The translations under genes and the position numbers were made by a program. The notes below the pieces were generated by a model. The model saw only the letters and a program-made list of their open reading frames with translations. It did no database searches and was not told where the DNA came from. DNA of 37,901 nucleotides from SIG440 sp045591035. Lineage in GTDB: Bacteria > Bacillota > Clostridia > Monoglobales > Monoglobaceae. Positions 7,998 through 16,517 of the stretch are shown here, in pieces (the first letter of the stretch is position 1; every line of letters begins with the position of its first letter). The stretch covers positions 1 through 37,901 of the forward strand of contig JAZNSG010000001.1 of assembly GCA_045591035.1 (NCBI GenBank), read 5' to 3'.

Positions 7998-8764
7998 TGA
8001 CGAATGAGGCTGAAGAAAAAATTCTTTTAGCCAAGGCAGAGGATGCGGTTTTTCTTTGCGAAAAGCAATATCAGGTTAAAACTGTGGGGTTTTTGACTCC
8101 CGGCGAGGCGGCTTTGGTTAAAAAGCATTTTTCAGGAACCACGTTGCCTTGCGGAGTGAGTATTTCTTTTTTTGGTGGATACCCTGAGGCTGAAAGATGT
8201 TTGTTTGTTGCGTCTCCAGATTACGCTGAGGAAAACGAGATTTTTGAGTTTATATCAGCTATTGAGATTAGCGGTCGCGACATAGACTCCCTTTCTCATA
8301 GGGATTATCTGGGAAGTCTTTTGGGGCTTGGAATCAAAAGAGAAAAAATCGGCGATATTCTGACCATGGAAGACCGGGCGTTGGTATTTGTTCTTTCGGA
8401 TATAGCAGGATACATATTGGCTAATTTGGACAAGGTCGGAAGAAAAGGCGTAAAAGTACAAAGTGTTGAGCTTGGTGAAATAAAAGTTCCAAAGCGAAAA
8501 GTTGAAGAAATAAAAACCACTGTGGCGGCGCTGAGGCTTGACTGTATTGTTTCTGCAGCAACAAAAGGTTCAAGAAGCCAGGCCACTGAAATGATACATT
8601 CGGGTAGAGTTTTTGTTAACTGGCTTGAGTGTAATAGTTTGTCTGTGCAATTAAAACCCGGGGATGTGTTCTCTGTTCGCGGAGTGGGAAGGTTCAGGTT
8701 GTCTGAGCATCTGCACGAAACGAAGAAGGGCCGCTTGTGTATTTGTATAGAAAAATCATTGTAA
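7997..8764 (+). CDS. ylmH: YlmH-type S4-domain RNA-binding protein
   Basis: The N-terminal two thirds resemble the YlmH N-domain. The C-terminal S4 RNA-binding domain covers about residues 179-240 (LRLDCIVSAATKGSRSQATE, then HSGRVFVNW and LKPGDVFSVRGVGRF). YlmH homologues bind the ribosome/peptidyl-tRNA complex and have been linked to rescue of obstructed 50S subunits. In some species the gene also affects division. The protein is 255 aa. Its ATG shares bases with the sepF stop, and divIVA follows after 23 bases, which matches the classical order minus ylmG. The specific cellular role here is inferred from the family. Confidence 0.9.
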   Translation: MTNEAEEKILLAKAEDAVFLCEKQYQVKTVGFLTPGEAALVKKHFSGTTLPCGVSISFFGGYPEAERCLFVASPDYAEENEIFEFISAIEISGRDIDSLSHRDYLGSLLGLGIKREKIGDILTMEDRALVFVLSDIAGYILANLDKVGRKGVKVQSVELGEIKVPKRKVEEIKTTVAALRLDCIVSAATKGSRSQATEMIHSGRVFVNWLECNSLSVQLKPGDVFSVRGVGRFRLSEHLHETKKGRLCICIEKSL

Positions 8765-8787
8765 AAAAATTATAGAGGTGATTTATT

Positions 8788-9444
8788 ATGCTGACACCAT
8801 TGGAAATTGAAAACAGAAAGTTTAAGAAAAAGATGTCGGGGTATTGTACTACCGAGGTTGAAGAGTTTATGAGTGTAATCAGTGAGAACTATGAGCTGAT
8901 ATACAAAGAAAATCTTGCCAATAAGGACAAAATAAATATGCTGACCAATGCAGTTAAGCAGTATAAGTCCATGGAAGAGACTCTTCAAAGTGCTATTATA
9001 GTTGCCCAGAGTGCCGGAGATGATGTGGTTAAGAACGCAAAGGTACGTGCAGAGACTATTATAAGAGAAGCAGAAAACAAGGCAAGCCAGCTTTTAAGTG
9101 ATGCAAGTGCAGAGGTTACACGCATAAGCTTTGAGTATGAAGAAATGAAACGAAATGTCGAGGTTTTCAGAACTCGGATAATTTCTCTTCTGAATTCTCA
9201 GCTTGATATAATTAAAGACTTTTCAATGCCTGAGCAAAGGGTTCAAAGAAGTGAGGTTGAGATAAAGCACGAGAAATTGGATTTTACTAAACTTCAGGAG
9301 AACTCTTCTGACCCTGCTATGACAAAGCTCAAAGATCTTGAGAGAATGACAAAGGAACTTCCGAAGATTGTTCAAAATGAACGGGGCGAGTATGTAGCCG
9401 CAGAAGAAACAAAAGACGGTCAGGAAGACGAGACTGCCGAATAA
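8788..9444 (+). CDS. divIVA: DivIVA-domain protein
   Basis: DivIVA proteins bind negatively curved membrane at the septum and poles and recruit division, segregation or wall-growth factors. The N-terminus (MLTPLEIENRKFKKKMSGY) matches the conserved lipid-binding domain, and CTTEVEEFMSVISENYELIY begins the first coiled coil. Heptad-like charged helices run through about residue 140 (VKNAKVRAETIIREAENKA). The C-terminal 60 residues are acidic and variable. The protein is 218 aa. AGAGGTG precedes the ATG at a good distance. Its place after ylmH supports the call. Confidence 0.92.
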   Translation: MLTPLEIENRKFKKKMSGYCTTEVEEFMSVISENYELIYKENLANKDKINMLTNAVKQYKSMEETLQSAIIVAQSAGDDVVKNAKVRAETIIREAENKASQLLSDASAEVTRISFEYEEMKRNVEVFRTRIISLLNSQLDIIKDFSMPEQRVQRSEVEIKHEKLDFTKLQENSSDPAMTKLKDLERMTKELPKIVQNERGEYVAAEETKDGQEDETAE

Positions 9445-9456
9445 TAAGGACATTGG

Positions 9457-9497
9457 AAAATCTGTTTTCTGAGTTTGGACTTGGAAAGCAGATTTTT
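9457..9497 (+). terminator. Hairpin with short U-run after divIVA
   Basis: A 13-bp stem (arms 9457-9469 and 9484-9496, one G-U pair) encloses a 14-base loop and ends in five T's. It lies in the 104-base gap between divIVA and lspA. The stem is A/T-rich and the U-run is short, so it is more likely a partial terminator or processing hairpin than a full stop. A loose TATAAA at 9499-9504 could be part of a restart promoter for lspA. Confidence 0.45.
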
Positions 9498-9548
9498 GTA
9501 TAAACTAAAAGCATTATGTTTGCTATTTGTTTGGGGCGGAGAATACGG

Positions 9549-10034
9549 ATGATTTATTTTTTGATTGGGATGGCAATGCTTGTTTTGGATTTTGTCACAA
9601 AAAGATGGGCACTCGGCGTTTTGAAGGAAGTCGGCTCAATCCCGGTTTTGGACGGGATTTTTCACCTGACGTATGTTGAGAACCGGGGTGCAGCTTTTGG
9701 ACTTTTCCAAAACTCTCAGGTGATTTTTGTGATTGTGAGTATAATTGCCCTGGGTGGAATATTTTTTGTTGCTAAAATATATAAAAACCGTTCACGGATA
9801 CTGAATTTTGGTCTTGCCTTTCTTGCGGCAGGGGCTCTCGGGAATATGATTGACCGGCTTTTTTATGGTTTTGTTGTGGATTTCTTTGATTTTTGTTTGA
9901 TTAATTTTCCCGTGTTCAATGTGGCGGATATATGTGTGTGTGTTGCGGCGGGACTTTTGGTGGTTTTCGTTGCTTTTATTGAAGAAAAAGTTAAAGACGA
10001 CAAGGGATGTAAGTGTGATGAAAATGTTGGTTGA
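9549..10034 (+). CDS. lspA: Lipoprotein signal peptidase (signal peptidase II)
   Basis: LspA is the membrane aspartyl protease that removes signal peptides from diacylated prolipoproteins. I chose ATG 9549 (161 aa), because GGAG lies 7 bases upstream and an ATG 33 bases earlier would add a non-family extension. Four membrane helices are visible. Conserved segments are DFVTKRWA near the start, ENRGAAFGLF (44-53), GNMIDRL with catalytic D102, and FNVAD with catalytic D127. The C-terminal tail is charged and rich in lysine. The stop overlaps the start of the following pseudouridine synthase by about 17 bases, a very common lspA-rluD pairing. Confidence 0.96.
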   Translation: MIYFLIGMAMLVLDFVTKRWALGVLKEVGSIPVLDGIFHLTYVENRGAAFGLFQNSQVIFVIVSIIALGGIFFVAKIYKNRSRILNFGLAFLAAGALGNMIDRLFYGFVVDFFDFCLINFPVFNVADICVCVAAGLLVVFVAFIEEKVKDDKGCKCDENVG

Positions 10035-10935
10035 AAATGGTGGCATTCGGCTTGATGTTTACCTGGCAGAAGAATATGGTGAACTTACTCGTTCAAGAAT
10101 TCAAAAGCTTATTGCAGAGGGCAATATTACAGTTAATAAAAATGTTGTCAAGGCAAACTACAAGCTTCGCATTGGAGACGAAATTGAAATAGAGCTTCCT
10201 GCGCCAAAGGAAACTATGATTTTGGCAGAGGACATTCCTCTTGATATTGTATATGAGGATTCCCATATGCTTGTGGTAAACAAGCCTCAGGGAATGGTCG
10301 TGCATCCCGCAGCCGGGAACACAGACGGAACGCTGGTAAATGCTCTTATGGCCCATTGCGGAGATAACCTTTCGGGGATAAACGGTGAAATCCGTCCGGG
10401 AATTTTGCACCGGATTGATAAGGACACCAGCGGACTTCTGCTTGTCGCGAAGGATGACAAGGCGCATCTTGGACTGTCTGAACAAATAAAAGCTCACAGC
10501 CTTACCCGTGAATACATGGCGCTGGTACATGGCAAAATAAAGGATGATTCCGGAACAATTGATGCACCTATCGGGCGGGATGAAAAAGACAGAAAAAAAA
10601 TGACTATAACAGAAAAAAACTCAAGGGATGCAATAACCCATTACTTTGTTGAAGAGCGATTTGAAAAGTACACGCTTCTAAGATGCAGACTCGAAACAGG
10701 ACGAACTCATCAAATAAGGGTTCATATGTCAAAAAACGGGCATCCTATTGTGGGGGATATTGTGTATGGAAGAAAGAAAGAAGAATTTAAGTTAAACGGA
10801 CAGTTGCTTCATGCAAGGAAGGTTGGATTTATTCATCCGATTTCCGGAGAGTATATGGAGTTTGAGCGGGATGTGCCGGATTACTTTGAAAATGTTTTAA
10901 AAAAGCTGAGAGGAAAAGAATATGGGCGAGAATGA
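10018..10935 (+). CDS. rluD: RluA/RluD-family 23S rRNA pseudouridine synthase
   Basis: The enzyme isomerises uridine to pseudouridine in RNA. An N-terminal S4 domain (about residues 10-60: IRLDVYLAEEYGELTRSRIQ) precedes the catalytic domain. The catalytic aspartate is D134 in GILHRIDKDTSGLLLVAK. Other motifs are VVNKPQGMVVHPA and the later GRTHQIRVHM. The protein is 305 aa from ATG 10018, with AAGGGA 10 bases upstream; ATG 10024 and GTG 10015 are alternatives. A longer open frame to 9919 lies inside lspA and was not used. The exact target uridines (RluD versus another RluA paralogue) cannot be settled from sequence alone. radC overlaps its 3' end by 14 bases. Confidence 0.92.
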   Translation: MKMLVENGGIRLDVYLAEEYGELTRSRIQKLIAEGNITVNKNVVKANYKLRIGDEIEIELPAPKETMILAEDIPLDIVYEDSHMLVVNKPQGMVVHPAAGNTDGTLVNALMAHCGDNLSGINGEIRPGILHRIDKDTSGLLLVAKDDKAHLGLSEQIKAHSLTREYMALVHGKIKDDSGTIDAPIGRDEKDRKKMTITEKNSRDAITHYFVEERFEKYTLLRCRLETGRTHQIRVHMSKNGHPIVGDIVYGRKKEEFKLNGQLLHARKVGFIHPISGEYMEFERDVPDYFENVLKKLRGKEYGRE

Positions 10936-11650
10936 CGGACACAGAAAAAGGCTTGACAAAAAGGTCAGCGTTTTTGGACTTGAGATGCTTGAGGCACATG
11001 AGCAACTTGAGTATCTTTTGTTTGCAGTAATCCCGAGAGGCGACACAAACCGCATTGCACATCGACTTTTGGACAGATTCAGGACCATTTCAGGGGTTTT
11101 GAATGCACCGACCGAAGAGCTTGAGAAAATTGAGGGTGTTGGGCATCGAACAGCGTTGTTTCTTACATCCTTGCCCCCTCTTTTAGGAATTGTTGAACGA
11201 AGCACAAAAGAAAACAAGCCTCCAAGACTTTTTGAGTGGTGGGAGATATCTGAATATTTAAAAACGTATTTTTATGGAAAACTTACAGAAACTGCATATA
11301 TGATAAGCCTTAATTCCGCGTATCGGTTGCTTGGTATATCAAAAATATCTGAGGGGAGCCACGGAGAAACCCCGATACTTGTATATAATGTGGTCCGTCA
11401 GGCAATCCGGGATAATGCCACTGCTGTTATTGTTGTGCATAATCATCCTTGCGGAAACATAAATCCATCCTTTAGCGACATAACTCTTTCAAAAACATTG
11501 ATGGACGCTTTTTTTGCTGTTGGCATAGAACTTATGGATTGTGTTGTTGTTTCGGGTGACGAGTGCTTCAGCATGAGGGAGCACGGATATATCGAGCCAC
11601 CAATAAAAAAAGACAGTGAGTCGGGAACTGATAAAAACAAGAAGAAGTGA
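10922..11650 (+). CDS. radC: RadC/JAB-domain protein
   Basis: The N-terminal part contains a helix-hairpin-helix around residues 60-80 (IEGVGHRTALFL). The C-terminal JAMM/MPN+ domain has HNH at 173-175, then PCGNINP, S and D, which fits the metal-binding pattern HxHx7SxxD. The family was named for a supposed DNA-repair phenotype that was later reassigned, so its true function is uncertain. The intact metal ligands suggest a metallo-hydrolase fold. The length of 242 aa is typical. AGAGGA lies upstream of the ATG inside the end of rluD. The usual HNHPSG reads HNHPCG here. uvrB follows after 35 bases. Confidence 0.9.
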   Translation: MGENDGHRKRLDKKVSVFGLEMLEAHEQLEYLLFAVIPRGDTNRIAHRLLDRFRTISGVLNAPTEELEKIEGVGHRTALFLTSLPPLLGIVERSTKENKPPRLFEWWEISEYLKTYFYGKLTETAYMISLNSAYRLLGISKISEGSHGETPILVYNVVRQAIRDNATAVIVVHNHPCGNINPSFSDITLSKTLMDAFFAVGIELMDCVVVSGDECFSMREHGYIEPPIKKDSESGTDKNKKK

Positions 11651-11685
11651 TTTTGTTTGGGTGAAAATGAAAGCAGGAGAAGACA

Positions 11686-13638
11686 ATGTTTAAAGTTTGT
11701 TCAAATTACAAGCCTGACGGTGACCAGCCTGAGGCTATAAAGAAGCTGACAGAGGGTGTTTTGCGGGGAGACCGTTTTCAGACCTTGATGGGGGTTACGG
11801 GTTCGGGCAAAACCTTTACGGTTGCGAACATAATAAAAAATGTAGGGAAACCTACCCTTGTTCTTGCTCACAACAAGACTCTTGCGGCACAGCTTTGCAG
11901 TGAGCTAAAGGAAATTTTTCCCGAGAATGCAGTTGAATATTTTGTATCCTACTATGACTATTACCAGCCCGAGGCATACATTCCATATTCGGATACCTAT
12001 ATCGAAAAAGATGCCCAGACCAACGATGAGATAGACAAGCTCAGGCATTCTGCAACAGCGGCACTTTTTGAACGCAGAGATGTTATCATTGTTGCCAGTG
12101 TTTCGTGTATTTATGGCCTTGGGGACCCTATTGATTATAATAATATGGTTGTGTCACTTCGTACGGGAATGACAAAAGACCGTGATGAGGTCATAAAAAA
12201 ACTTATTGAAATACAGTATGAAAGAAATGATATAAATTTCACCCGAAATAAATTCAGGGTTCGGGGCGATGTGATTGATGTGTTTCCCTCGTATTCGGGC
12301 GGAGACGCAATAAGAATAGAATTTTTTGGCGATGAGGTTGACAGAATTGCTGATATAAGCTCGGTTACGGGGGAAGTTCTTGGACTGAGAAAGCACTGTG
12401 CCATATACCCTGCCTCGCACTATGTAGCAGGTAAGGAAAAACTGGACCGTGCCATTCCTGCCATAATGCAAGAAATGGAGGAGCAAGAGACAAAGTTCAA
12501 AGAAGATGAAAAGCTTATTGAAGCACAGCGTATAAGGGAACGCACCAAATATGACATGGAGATGCTTAAAGAGACGGGTTTTTGTCAGGGAATTGAAAAT
12601 TACTCAAGACACATAAGCGGAAGAAAAGCAGGGAGTCCGCCCTTCACTCTTTTGGATTACATGCCCAAGGATTATTTGCTTGTGGTGGATGAATCCCATG
12701 TGACTCTTCCTCAGGTTCGGGCTATGTTTGCAGGTGACAGGGCGCGAAAGGAGAATCTGGTGGAGTACGGTTTCAGACTTCCGTCGGCTTTTGATAATCG
12801 GCCCCTTAATTTTGATGAGTTTTATGACCATATAAACCAGGCGATTTTTGTCAGCGCAACACCCGCAGAGTTTGAAAAGGAACGCTCTACCCAGGTGGTT
12901 GAGCAGGTTATAAGACCTACGGGATTGCTTGACCCGAAGGTTGAGGTGCGCCCCATTGAGGGTCAGGTTGATGACCTCTATGGTGAAATCCTGAAAAGGA
13001 CAAAACGAGGAGAGAGGGTATTTGTTACCACCCTTACAAAGAAAATGGCTGAGCGTTTAACCGAATATTATGAAGAAATGGGAGTTAAGGTCCGCTATCT
13101 TCATTCTGAAGTGGAAACCATTGAAAGAATGGAGATAATCAGGGATTTGAGACTTGGGGTTTTCGATGTTCTTGTGGGGATAAATCTGCTCCGTGAAGGA
13201 CTTGATGTCCCTGAGGTTTCACTTGTTGCGATTTTGGACGCTGACAAGGAAGGGTTTTTGAGGTCCGAAACATCACTTATCCAAACCATTGGCCGTGCTG
13301 CCCGAAATGCCAACGGAACAGTTATTATGTATGCAGATACGGTTACAGGTTCAATGCAGAGGGCAATTTCAGAAACTGAAAGACGAAGAAAGCTCCAGAG
13401 CGAATATAATAAAATCCATGGGATAACACCAAAAACCATTGAAAAGAATGTTCATTCGGTTATTGAAATGACCATAGCAGAGAATGAAGAAAGGCAAGAA
13501 GACCTTTCAAATGAGATGGTTACAGAGAAAACCATTGCTGAACTTACAATGGAAATGAAAAAAGCGGCAGAGCTTTTGCAGTTTGAACTTGCGGCTAAGC
13601 TGCGTGACGAAATACGACGGCTTGAAGGAGAAAAATAA
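11686..13638 (+). CDS. uvrB: UvrABC system protein B
   Basis: UvrB is the damage-verifying DNA helicase of nucleotide excision repair. It is loaded by UvrA and then binds UvrC. Walker A is GVTGSGKT (residues 36-43). The damage-probing beta-hairpin motif YYDYYQPEAYIP lies at 89-100. Walker B is DESH at 335-338. Helicase motifs V and VI include GINLLREGLDVPEVSLVAI and QTIGRAARN. The C-terminal UVR domain (about 612-648, ELTMEMKKAAELLQFELA) contacts UvrC. The length of 650 aa is standard. AGGAG precedes the ATG. The stop overlaps the uvrA start (TAATG), so the two are translationally coupled. Confidence 0.98.
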   Translation: MFKVCSNYKPDGDQPEAIKKLTEGVLRGDRFQTLMGVTGSGKTFTVANIIKNVGKPTLVLAHNKTLAAQLCSELKEIFPENAVEYFVSYYDYYQPEAYIPYSDTYIEKDAQTNDEIDKLRHSATAALFERRDVIIVASVSCIYGLGDPIDYNNMVVSLRTGMTKDRDEVIKKLIEIQYERNDINFTRNKFRVRGDVIDVFPSYSGGDAIRIEFFGDEVDRIADISSVTGEVLGLRKHCAIYPASHYVAGKEKLDRAIPAIMQEMEEQETKFKEDEKLIEAQRIRERTKYDMEMLKETGFCQGIENYSRHISGRKAGSPPFTLLDYMPKDYLLVVDESHVTLPQVRAMFAGDRARKENLVEYGFRLPSAFDNRPLNFDEFYDHINQAIFVSATPAEFEKERSTQVVEQVIRPTGLLDPKVEVRPIEGQVDDLYGEILKRTKRGERVFVTTLTKKMAERLTEYYEEMGVKVRYLHSEVETIERMEIIRDLRLGVFDVLVGINLLREGLDVPEVSLVAILDADKEGFLRSETSLIQTIGRAARNANGTVIMYADTVTGSMQRAISETERRRKLQSEYNKIHGITPKTIEKNVHSVIEMTIAENEERQEDLSNEMVTEKTIAELTMEMKKAAELLQFELAAKLRDEIRRLEGEK

Positions 13639-16469
13639 TGCACAAGTATATTGAAATTAAAGGTGCAAGAGAGAACAACCTTAAGGGGATTGATGTGAAA
13701 ATCCCAAGAGATAAGTTTGTTGTTCTGACCGGGCTGAGCGGCTCAGGAAAGTCATCTCTTGCGTTTGAGACAATTTATGCCGAAGGCCAGAGACGGTATG
13801 TGGAGTCCTTGTCAGCATATGCCAGACAGTTTTTGGGACAAATGGAAAAGCCGAATGTTGAGTCTATTGACGGGCTTTCTCCTGCTATATCCATAGACCA
13901 GAAAACCACAAGCAAAAATCCACGCTCTACTGTTGGAACAGTAACGGAAATCAATGACTATATAAGACTTCTTTATGCCAGGATTGGTGTTCCCCATTGT
14001 CCTAAGTGCGGAAAAGAAATAAAGTCCCAGTCCATTGACCAGATAGTGGATGCGGTGTTGGCTTTGCCGGAAAAAACAAAGTTTCAGGTGCTTTCCCCGG
14101 TTGTGCGGGGAAGAAAAGGCGAATACACAAAGGTTTTTGAGAAGGCGGCAAAGGATGGCTTTGTTCGTGTCCGGGTTGACGGAGAACAGTATGACCCAAC
14201 ATCCGAAGAGATAAAGCTTGATAAACAGAAAAAACACAACATTGAAATTGTTGTGGACAGACTGGTAGTGCGTGAGGGAATTGAAAAGAGACTCACGGAT
14301 TCACTTGAGACAGCACTTAAGATGGCTGACGGACTTGTTCTTATTCAAATGCCTGATACTGGTGAGGAACAGCTTTTCAGCCAGAATTATGCCTGTGATG
14401 ATTGCGGAATAAATATTGAAGAGCTTACACCAAGAATGTTTTCATTCAATACTCCTTACGGGGCGTGTCCTCATTGCCTTGGCTTGGGGAGCGTGGAGTC
14501 CATTGATGTAGACAAGCTTATACCTGATAAGAATTTGAGTATAAATCAGGGTGCCATAAATGTATATGGATGGACAGGAAGTGACCCGAACAGTATTGCA
14601 GCTATGTACTACAGAGGCCTTTCGGAGCAATACGGGTTTAGTCTTGATACTCCGATTAAGGAGCTTCCCGAGGATATTGTGAATATCTTGCTTTATGGAA
14701 CTGATGGTGAAAAGGTTCGTCTTACCTATGAGCGAAAGTTTGCAAAGGGTGAACAGTATGCCCGATTTGAAGGCATTGTAAGGAATGTTGAAAGGCGATA
14801 TCAGGAAACAAAGTCTGAATGGGCAAAAAAGGAAATTCAGGAGCTTATGTATAATCGCATTTGTCCCCATTGCAATGGTGCAAGGCTGAAAGCGGAAAGT
14901 CTTGCGGTGACAGTTAAGGGATATAACATTGATGAAGTAAGCAATTTTTCTATTTCTGAGGGATTGGATTTTTTTGAAAAAATAGAGCTGAGTGAAAAAG
15001 AAGAGGTTATAGGAAGACCTATCCTGAAAGAAATAAGAGAACGAATGAAGTTTCTTGTGAGTGTGGGCCTTGAATATTTGACACTGGCTCGTTCAAGCGG
15101 AAGTCTTTCGGGAGGAGAGGCTCAGCGAATCCGTCTTGCGAGTCAGATTGGTTCGGGGCTTATGGGCGTTCTTTATATTCTTGATGAGCCAAGCATAGGG
15201 CTTCATCAAAGGGATAACCACAAGCTTATTGATATGCTCAAGCGTCTTCGGGATTTGGGGAACACCCTTATTGTTGTTGAACACGACGAGGACACAATGC
15301 ATGCAGCAGACCACATTATAGATATTGGCCCGGGAGCAGGGATACATGGTGGATATGTTATAGCTGAGGGAACGGCTGAGGAAATAATGAAGTGCGAAAA
15401 TTCCGAAACGGGACTTTATCTCAGCGGGAAAAAGAAAATTCCTGTGCCTGATGTACGGCGAAAGGGGAATGGGAAGTTCCTGAAACTTGTGGGAGCAGGT
15501 CAAAACAACCTTAAAGATGTTTCTGTGAAAATACCCCTGGGCACAATGACTTGCGTTACAGGTGTTTCAGGCAGCGGGAAAAGCTCGTTGGTTAATGAAG
15601 TACTTTACAAGGTATTGGCAAATGAACTGAATCGGGCGAAGCTCAAACCGGGCAAGTATAAGAATATAACGGGACTTGAGTATCTTGACAAGGTAATAAA
15701 CATCGACCAGTCGCCAATCGGCAGAACTCCACGTTCAAACCCTGCGACATATACAGGCCTTTTCGGGGATATACGAGAGCTTTTTGCGTCTACTCCGGAA
15801 GCAAAATCCCGTGGCTATGGCCCGGGACGGTTTAGCTTTAATGTAAAGGGCGGAAGATGCGAGTCTTGCTGTGGTGACGGAATTATCAAAATTGAGATGC
15901 ACTTTCTGCCTGATGTTTATATGCCTTGTGAGGTTTGTGGCGGAAGACGGTATAACCGGGAAACTCTGGAAGTGAAATACAAGGGCAAAAGTATTTATGA
16001 TGTTCTTGAAATGACAGTCGAAGAGGGCGTTGAGTTTTTTGAGAACATCCCCAAAATTGCCAATCGTCTGAGAACTCTTTATGATGTGGGACTTGGATAT
16101 ATAAAAATAGGTCAGTCTTCGGTTACTCTTTCGGGAGGCGAGGCTCAACGTGTCAAACTTGCCACAGAATTGAGTAAAAGAAGCACCGGAAAGACAATCT
16201 ATATTCTTGACGAACCAACAACGGGACTGCATACGGCAGATGTTCATAAGCTAATAGAAGTTTTAAACAGACTTGTTGAGGCGGGAAACACCGTGGTGCT
16301 TATTGAGCATAACCTGGATGTTATAAAGACAGCTGACTTTATAATTGATTTGGGACCCGAGGGCGGCAATCGTGGCGGAGAGGTTGTTGCAAGAGGAACT
16401 CCCGAGCAACTAATAAAAAGCAAGAGCTCCTATACGGCAAAATATCTCAAAGAGGCATTGGAGAAATAA
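13638..16469 (+). CDS. uvrA: UvrABC system protein A
   Basis: UvrA is the dimeric, twin-ABC ATPase that first recognises bulky DNA lesions. The first Walker A is GLSGSGKSS (residues 32-40) and the second GVSGSGKSS (642-650). ABC signatures read LSGGEAQRIRLASQIG and LSGGEAQRVKLATEL. Zinc-finger cysteine pairs occur at CPKCGK, CDDCG with CPHCLG, CPHCNG, and the C-terminal pair CESC...CEVC that is needed for damage recognition. The last pair has an extra cysteine (CESCCGDG). The 943 aa length is normal. It is the last gene of the plus-strand run and is followed closely by a strong terminator. uvrC is not in the window. Confidence 0.98.
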   Translation: MHKYIEIKGARENNLKGIDVKIPRDKFVVLTGLSGSGKSSLAFETIYAEGQRRYVESLSAYARQFLGQMEKPNVESIDGLSPAISIDQKTTSKNPRSTVGTVTEINDYIRLLYARIGVPHCPKCGKEIKSQSIDQIVDAVLALPEKTKFQVLSPVVRGRKGEYTKVFEKAAKDGFVRVRVDGEQYDPTSEEIKLDKQKKHNIEIVVDRLVVREGIEKRLTDSLETALKMADGLVLIQMPDTGEEQLFSQNYACDDCGINIEELTPRMFSFNTPYGACPHCLGLGSVESIDVDKLIPDKNLSINQGAINVYGWTGSDPNSIAAMYYRGLSEQYGFSLDTPIKELPEDIVNILLYGTDGEKVRLTYERKFAKGEQYARFEGIVRNVERRYQETKSEWAKKEIQELMYNRICPHCNGARLKAESLAVTVKGYNIDEVSNFSISEGLDFFEKIELSEKEEVIGRPILKEIRERMKFLVSVGLEYLTLARSSGSLSGGEAQRIRLASQIGSGLMGVLYILDEPSIGLHQRDNHKLIDMLKRLRDLGNTLIVVEHDEDTMHAADHIIDIGPGAGIHGGYVIAEGTAEEIMKCENSETGLYLSGKKKIPVPDVRRKGNGKFLKLVGAGQNNLKDVSVKIPLGTMTCVTGVSGSGKSSLVNEVLYKVLANELNRAKLKPGKYKNITGLEYLDKVINIDQSPIGRTPRSNPATYTGLFGDIRELFASTPEAKSRGYGPGRFSFNVKGGRCESCCGDGIIKIEMHFLPDVYMPCEVCGGRRYNRETLEVKYKGKSIYDVLEMTVEEGVEFFENIPKIANRLRTLYDVGLGYIKIGQSSVTLSGGEAQRVKLATELSKRSTGKTIYILDEPTTGLHTADVHKLIEVLNRLVEAGNTVVLIEHNLDVIKTADFIIDLGPEGGNRGGEVVARGTPEQLIKSKSSYTAKYLKEALEK

Positions 16470-16473
16470 AGAG

Positions 16474-16511
16474 AAAAGCTACATTGCAAATTTTTGCAAT
16501 GTAGCTTTTTT
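16474..16511. terminator. Bidirectional intrinsic terminator between uvrA and the DUF1846 gene
   Basis: Perfect 16-bp arms AAAAGCTACATTGCAA (16474-16489) and its complement (16494-16509) surround a 4-base loop. A T-run follows on the plus strand, and the leading A's give a T-run on the minus strand. It separates two convergent genes, ending uvrA at 16469 and the minus-strand gene at 16518. Confidence 0.92.
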
Positions 16512-16517
16512 GGTATC

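Noticed and set aside
9516..9548. Longer start for lspA at ATG 9516
   Set aside because: The added 11 residues are basic and not typical of LspA, and ATG 9549 has a better placed GGAG site.
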